A DNA stretch of 64,000 nt. It comes from Halodesulfovibrio sp. GTDB lineage: Bacteria; Desulfobacterota; Desulfovibrionia; Desulfovibrionales; Desulfovibrionaceae. How positions within the stretch are numbered: the first letter of the stretch is position 1; each line of letters begins with the position of its first letter. The stretch covers positions 186,001 to 250,000 of the forward strand of contig NZ_JAOARI010000017.1 of the NCBI RefSeq assembly GCF_025210605.1. The letters run 5' to 3'. Positions 59,474-64,000 of this stretch are shown in pieces. The notes under the pieces were generated by a model. It was not told the DNA's origin and did not search any database. It saw only the letters and a list, made by a program, of their open reading frames with translations. A program made the translations under genes and the position numbers.

Positions 59474-60924
59474 TGAAAAACGCATCAGTATTCCCCGAGT
59501 ATCGGGGTACAATGGAATATTACTGTCTTGGTTGTGGTAAACGCTTCGGCATTGAAGAACTGCTGTACACCTGTCCTGAATGTGGCGGAGTATTTCTCTT
59601 AGACAACCTCGACTTTGAAAAACTTTCCGAGCGTACCGGTGAAGAATGGCGCGAACTGTTCGATACCCGCGCTGCTTCCAAAAACACCGCGCTTCGCGGC
59701 ATCTTCCGTTTTTACGAGCTGATGGCACCTGTGCTTGAAGAAGAAGACATTGTCTACTTAGGGGAAGGTAACACCCCTATCGTAGAAGCAAATGAACATC
59801 TTGCCAAACAAACCGGCATTCGCTTTGCGTTTAAAAACGACGGGCAAAACCCAAGCGCATCTTTTAAAGATCGCGGTATGGCATGTGCCTTTGCGTATCT
59901 TAAAGCGCTGGTTCGCAAAAATAACTGGGACGAAGTACTTACCGTATGCGCTTCAACCGGTGACACATCAGCGGCAGCAGCCTTGTATGCTTCACATATT
60001 GGCTCCCCGCTTAAATCCGTTGTACTTCTGCCGCATGGCAAAGTTACTCCGCAGCAGCTTTCACAGCCTCTAGGCTCCGGTGCAACCGTACTCGAAATTC
60101 CGGGCGTATTTGATGACTGCATGAAGGTTGTAGAAAACCTTGCAGAAAACTACCGCGTTGCTCTGCTCAACTCAAAGAACAGCTGGCGCATTCTCGGTCA
60201 GGAATCCTACGCTTTCGAAGTTGCACAGTGGTGTGACTGGGATCTGAAAGGAAAATGTGTCTTCGTTCCTGTTGGTAACGCCGGTAACATCACCGCTGTT
60301 ATGGGCGGTTTCCTCAAACTGCACCGCCTCGGCATCATCAATGAACTTCCGCGCGTTTTCGGCGTACAATCTCATCATGCAGACCCTGTATACCAGTATT
60401 ACAGTGTGGAAAATCCTGCTGACCGCGAATACAAGCCTGTTACAGTAACACCATCCGTTGCTCAGGCTGCCATGATCGGCAATCCTGTGTCATTCCCTCG
60501 CGTCAAACACTTTGCAGAACAGTTTGAAGCTATCGGCGGCAAAGGTTCTTTCCAAGTACTTCAAGTCACCGAACAGTCAATCATGGATTCCATGATTGAA
60601 GCAAACATGAACGGTCACATTGCATGTACACAAGGCGGAGAATGTTACGCTGGTCTCAAGCGAGCAAAAGAACTCGGTCTCATCGCTGAAGATGAATTTG
60701 CAATTCTTGATGCGACAGCACATGCACTCAAGTTCTCCGGTTTCCAAGACATGTATTTCAGCAACAGCTTCCCTGCTGAATTTGGTGTTACACCGGATAC
60801 TTCGCTTGCCAATGCTCCACAGCTTCTTATCGATGAAAAAGTAAAAGCAGAGTTAGCTCCGGAAGCATTTACCGAAGCTGCGGCAAAAACAATTGCTGAC
60901 AAACTCGGACTTCAGAGCAAATAA
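59473..60924 (+). CDS. thrC: Threonine synthase
   Basis: ThrC converts O-phosphohomoserine to threonine with PLP. The 483-residue protein begins with a rubredoxin-like zinc motif (CLGCGK and CPECGG) typical of one branch. The PLP lysine follows in NPSASFKDRGMA, then CASTGDTSAA and VPVGNAGNITA with the phosphate-binding glycine loop. The TAATG overlap with plsY couples translation of the two genes. A strong terminator follows at 61004. Confidence 0.96.
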   Translation: MKNASVFPEYRGTMEYYCLGCGKRFGIEELLYTCPECGGVFLLDNLDFEKLSERTGEEWRELFDTRAASKNTALRGIFRFYELMAPVLEEEDIVYLGEGNTPIVEANEHLAKQTGIRFAFKNDGQNPSASFKDRGMACAFAYLKALVRKNNWDEVLTVCASTGDTSAAAALYASHIGSPLKSVVLLPHGKVTPQQLSQPLGSGATVLEIPGVFDDCMKVVENLAENYRVALLNSKNSWRILGQESYAFEVAQWCDWDLKGKCVFVPVGNAGNITAVMGGFLKLHRLGIINELPRVFGVQSHHADPVYQYYSVENPADREYKPVTVTPSVAQAAMIGNPVSFPRVKHFAEQFEAIGGKGSFQVLQVTEQSIMDSMIEANMNGHIACTQGGECYAGLKRAKELGLIAEDEFAILDATAHALKFSGFQDMYFSNSFPAEFGVTPDTSLANAPQLLIDEKVKAELAPEAFTEAAAKTIADKLGLQSK

Positions 60925-61003
60925 TTTCTGCCTTCAAGATACGCCAATGGAGCTGTCTTCGATAACCAGAAAAGCGTTGTAGCAACGCTACTACAATACC
61001 ATT
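60925..61003. other. Gap after thrC with a short hairpin
   Basis: AGCGTTG and CAACGCT at about 60972-60989 form a short perfect hairpin just before the main terminator. No gene is present between thrC and comEC (60925-61345). Confidence 0.4.
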
Positions 61004-61042
61004 AAAAAAGGCTGTCCTATTGTGTAGGACAGCCTTTTTCTA
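61004..61042 (+). terminator. Intrinsic terminator after thrC
   Basis: AAAAAGGCTGTCCTA and TAGGACAGCCTTTTT pair over 15 bp around a very short loop, with a T run included. Confidence 0.94.
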
Positions 61043-61110
61043 TGCAGAGCAGTCGCAATGAAGCCGCGTAGAAAATAAATTACGGACAGGTATCGCATAA
61101 TAAAAAATTT

Positions 61111-61160
61111 GAAAGGGGGTCTGGGGGAAAACTTTCAAAGTTTTCAGCCCAGCCGCCGGA
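61111..61160. repeat. GC/AT palindromic element of a kind recurrent in Desulfovibrionales
   Basis: The core AAAACTTT-C-AAAGTTTT (61128-61144) is flanked by CTGGG (61121-61125) and CCCAG (61148-61152), preceded by GAAAGGGGGT and followed by CCGCCGGAGGC. From memory such GGGGGTCTGGGGGAAAAC-type palindromes recur between genes in Desulfovibrio genomes. Only one copy lies in this window, so repetition cannot be shown here. Confidence 0.45.
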
Positions 61161-61345
61161 GGCAAAAGCTTTTCATAGCCACCAACAGCCCAACAAGTCT
61201 CTTACGCCGCTATTTCCTGGAAAAATATCTACACATCAGTGTAATTTTGAAGCACCTAGCTCCCTTTTTTAGCTCAGTTGTAAAGTGCTATTTTTTGCAT
61301 TACCGTTGATAACAAATTTGTAACCAACGTCAGGAGCCGCGCCGC

Positions 61346-64000
61346 ATGGGGGATTTTCAAAAAATGGAGGACACTCCACCACAAGATTCTATCGCCTACC
61401 CCTCACTACTCATGTGGCAGTGGTATTTTTTAGCATGGTGCGCAGGACTATGGGGCGTCAGGTATGTAACGCCTGCACTGGTTCTGCTCGCGTCCATCAT
61501 TTTCTTCTACATATTTTCACGTCATCTCAACCACAAAGCTTCACAACGTTACCGCCCCCACAAGCCACTGCAAAGTAGTACACGCCTTGGTGCCTTCTTT
61601 ATATTCTTTGCTCTCGGCTTACATGTTGGAACAACAGCGCTCATGGAGCCTCCCTTTGATATCAACGCCCCTGACTCACTCCCCAAGGTTGTTCAGGACA
61701 AACAAAAAGTACTGGTAACTGGCGTTGTACGCGAAGTAATAACGTCGCCGGACAGACGCATTAAGTTTATTCTGACTGATGCACAGTACAGCCACAACGG
61801 CGTGGCTCACCCTATTACAGGGGATATTGTCTGGACATGGGCGAACCGAAAGGATGCGTGGAATAAACAACAAAAAGCAATAAAGCTCTCCCAAACGAGC
61901 CAGCAACAAACGGATGCACCAAAGAAAACTGCGGAAACAATTATGCGCCTGCGTCCTATGGTCGGCGAAAAAATTTCTCTGAAAGCAAAACTGTCACCAG
62001 TTGTAGGCTTCAGAAACCAAAGCCTTTGGAACAGCAAAGAGTACTGGCAAAACAGAGGAGTTTTCTGGCGCATGTGGACATGGGGGGATAAAGCTATCCC
62101 TATGCGCACAGGTGAAGTATCGCTTGTGCACCGGACACGCGAATCCATACGCTTTACCGTATCGCGCCAACTCGAAGAGCTGGTTCATACAGATTTCGGA
62201 AAAAAGCTTGCCTCAATCCTTGGAGTCACACCTGTCAGAGATGCTATCCGATTCATTCCGGCTTTAGTCTTCGGTGACAAATACGATATTCCCAGCAGAC
62301 GCTATACGCAGCTCTCCCGTGCTTCACTTTCCCACTCGTTTGCTCTGTCTGGAATGCATCTGGCAATCGTCGCAATAAGTATTTCACTGTTACTTTCAAT
62401 ATGCATACGGCGTGCAACTATATACGAGGTCATCAGCAAACCGAAACTCCTCGCACTGGGAATTATTCCTGCCGCCGCAATATATGTGTGGATAGGCGGC
62501 GGCTCACCTTCACTGATCCGCGCTTTTCTGATGCTTTGCTGCTGGTGTGTATTAGTCATGTTCAACCGCCCAAGAGTCTTTATGGATGGCTTATTCTGGG
62601 CGCTTGCTATCATGACCATAGTAAATCCGCTTGTCGTATTTGATCTCCGCCTTCAGCTATCTGCATTAGCTATCGTGGCACTGATTGTTGCTCATCCTAT
62701 TTTTTCTGCAATTAAAGCAAATAGCTTTCCTGAACAAACGAGCCGAGCACAGAGGATAAAGCGAGCTGCCTTCGACATTTTTTGCATGTCTCTCGCCATT
62801 CAACTTGTTCTGTTTCCGGTAACAATCTGGAACTTTAATGAGCTGTCGCTCTGGAATATTTTGAATATCGTTTGGTTGCCGTTACTTGGTGCGTTTATTA
62901 TGCCGCTCCTACTTATCGGGCTAGGTGTAGCATGCCTAAGCATGCTACTACCTGCACTTACTCCGGCAGCAGAAACTATTTTCATCACAGCTACTACGCC
63001 TATTTCCGCTCTTTTTGCTTTTCTGGATGATATGGACAAAGCGGGTTTTTTAGCGCCTGTCATCCTGCAACGTCCAAACTGGCTGGAAATTATCGCATGG
63101 TATGGCTGCCTTCTTTCTGGTCTCATCTGGTGGCTGATTGAAGGAAAAAACATTGTCCCTGCTATATATAATTCCGTAAACGAAGGTGCTCCTACATGGG
63201 AAAACAAGCTTTTTACCGCAGCTGGATTACCTCTTATCGGAGACGATATCGAACAAAAAAGTGCTCAGCATGCTAGCATACGGAGCACTTCGAATCTGGA
63301 AAAAAACACCGACACTAAAACTTCGCACCATTCCCCCGCAAACATACTTTCACGTTGGGCTTCCCGCTTTGCTCTCGGCAGTTTCATTCTTCTTCTCTGC
63401 GTACCACAAGTACTGCGAACACAGTTCCCTGAGCAGCGGACTCAGTTAGATGTACTGGATGTCGGGCAAGGACAGGCAATTTTACTCACTTTCCCGAATG
63501 GCAAACGCATGCTGATTGATGGTGGCGGGTTTGCTTCCCATTCATTTGATGTGGGACGCGCTATCATCATGCCTTCTATCACACGGCAACACGATGACTC
63601 GTTACAATGGGTACTAGCCACGCACCCAGATACCGACCATATTCGTGGACTATTCTACCCCATCGCACATGCTGATGTGCAAGGGTACTTTGCTACTGAT
63701 GCTGTTCCACACGGTTGGAACAAAAAGAAATTGCACGAAGCGCTCACGCAAGCAAACCTCACAAAAAAGCTACTCGCTGCCGGAGATGTCCTGACTATCT
63801 CTGAAAATCTGGAGATGGAAGTTCTTCACCCGCCAAAAACAACTCTTCTGGAAGGCAATAACAAATCACTTGTTTTGCGTCTTGTTAAACATGATGGTGC
63901 ACACCGCAAAGGGCTGGCACTGTTGACGGGCGATATAGAACTAGAAGGGATTGAAGAATTATTGCGCTCAAAAGCAGACCTGAGTGCAGATGTGCTCATC
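61346..64000 (+). CDS. comEC: ComEC/Rec2 family DNA uptake protein (5' part, runs off the window)
   Basis: ComEC forms the inner-membrane channel for single-stranded DNA during natural transformation. The frame is open from the ATG at 61346 (CAGGAG upstream) to the end of the window, 885 codons. It has two N-terminal membrane segments, a soluble DUF4131-like region, and the Competence domain with the signature SHSFALSGMHLAIVAI and several further membrane segments. A metallo-beta-lactamase domain from about residue 705 has LDVGQGQAILL and HPDTDHIRGL with the metal ligands. The charged stretch before that domain is longer than usual. The C-terminus is missing only because the window ends. Confidence 0.94.
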   Translation, partial: MGDFQKMEDTPPQDSIAYPSLLMWQWYFLAWCAGLWGVRYVTPALVLLASIIFFYIFSRHLNHKASQRYRPHKPLQSSTRLGAFFIFFALGLHVGTTALMEPPFDINAPDSLPKVVQDKQKVLVTGVVREVITSPDRRIKFILTDAQYSHNGVAHPITGDIVWTWANRKDAWNKQQKAIKLSQTSQQQTDAPKKTAETIMRLRPMVGEKISLKAKLSPVVGFRNQSLWNSKEYWQNRGVFWRMWTWGDKAIPMRTGEVSLVHRTRESIRFTVSRQLEELVHTDFGKKLASILGVTPVRDAIRFIPALVFGDKYDIPSRRYTQLSRASLSHSFALSGMHLAIVAISISLLLSICIRRATIYEVISKPKLLALGIIPAAAIYVWIGGGSPSLIRAFLMLCCWCVLVMFNRPRVFMDGLFWALAIMTIVNPLVVFDLRLQLSALAIVALIVAHPIFSAIKANSFPEQTSRAQRIKRAAFDIFCMSLAIQLVLFPVTIWNFNELSLWNILNIVWLPLLGAFIMPLLLIGLGVACLSMLLPALTPAAETIFITATTPISALFAFLDDMDKAGFLAPVILQRPNWLEIIAWYGCLLSGLIWWLIEGKNIVPAIYNSVNEGAPTWENKLFTAAGLPLIGDDIEQKSAQHASIRSTSNLEKNTDTKTSHHSPANILSRWASRFALGSFILLLCVPQVLRTQFPEQRTQLDVLDVGQGQAILLTFPNGKRMLIDGGGFASHSFDVGRAIIMPSITRQHDDSLQWVLATHPDTDHIRGLFYPIAHADVQGYFATDAVPHGWNKKKLHEALTQANLTKKLLAAGDVLTISENLEMEVLHPPKTTLLEGNNKSLVLRLVKHDGAHRKGLALLTGDIELEGIEELLRSKADLSADVLI

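Noticed and set aside
61109-61309. A 66-codon frame before comEC
   Set aside because: It begins in the palindromic element and has no recognisable sequence; comEC itself explains the start signals nearby.

Overview
This 64 kb window most likely comes from a low-GC (by eye mid-40s percent), marine-type member of the Desulfovibrionales, for example Halodesulfovibrio or a close relative. The evidence is a complete lactate-to-acetate oxidation regulon in the gene order known from Desulfovibrio: a sensor kinase and LurR-like sigma-54 activator, then pyruvate:ferredoxin oxidoreductase, lactate permease, two lactate dehydrogenase systems, Pta and AckA. The anaerobic ribonucleotide reductase NrdD and the absence of oxygen-respiration genes fit an anaerobe. 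Genus is inferred from gene content and order only.

Layout. 1-2433: 3' part of mutL and a DUF190 gene. 2498-6321 (minus): a four-gene run of metallophosphoesterase, Ser/Thr kinase with a C-terminal Lcl domain, cysteine-cluster protein and hldD. 6528-9037: gnd-zwf, the oxidative pentose phosphate pair. 9174-12415: a DinG-like helicase and a small exported protein. 12416-15425: a non-coding region with a possible small RNA and a cobalamin riboswitch, then nrdD. 15521-21229: a DUF711/ACT pair, an amino-acid racemase, a metal-type permease and a lysozyme-like protein behind a sigma-54 promoter. 21679-26241: topA, a three-repeat orphan CRISPR array (type I-E-like repeats), an MFS transporter and a YbjQ-like protein.

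26492-48037 is the core of the window. The hybrid kinase and LurR-type regulator precede a -24/-12 promoter. Downstream are por, lctP, glcD, an Fe-S partner, pta, ackA, a DRTGG-domain protein, lutC and a LutB-LutA fusion. Together they import lactate, oxidise it to pyruvate, convert pyruvate to acetyl-CoA and reduced ferredoxin, and make ATP through acetyl phosphate. Strong hairpins lie in most intercistronic gaps. A compact three-way-junction RNA fold precedes lutC and a second folded leader precedes pta. I regard these as the most promising undescribed elements.

48657-64000 is mostly housekeeping: a chemoreceptor with a sigma-28 promoter, purA-holB, an MltF-like transglycosylase, a stand-alone AICAR transformylase, an RNase II-type exonuclease, plsY, thrC and the 5' part of comEC, which runs off the window. 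No rRNA, tRNA, insertion sequence or prophage was recognised. All motif, promoter and RNA-fold calls were made by eye.
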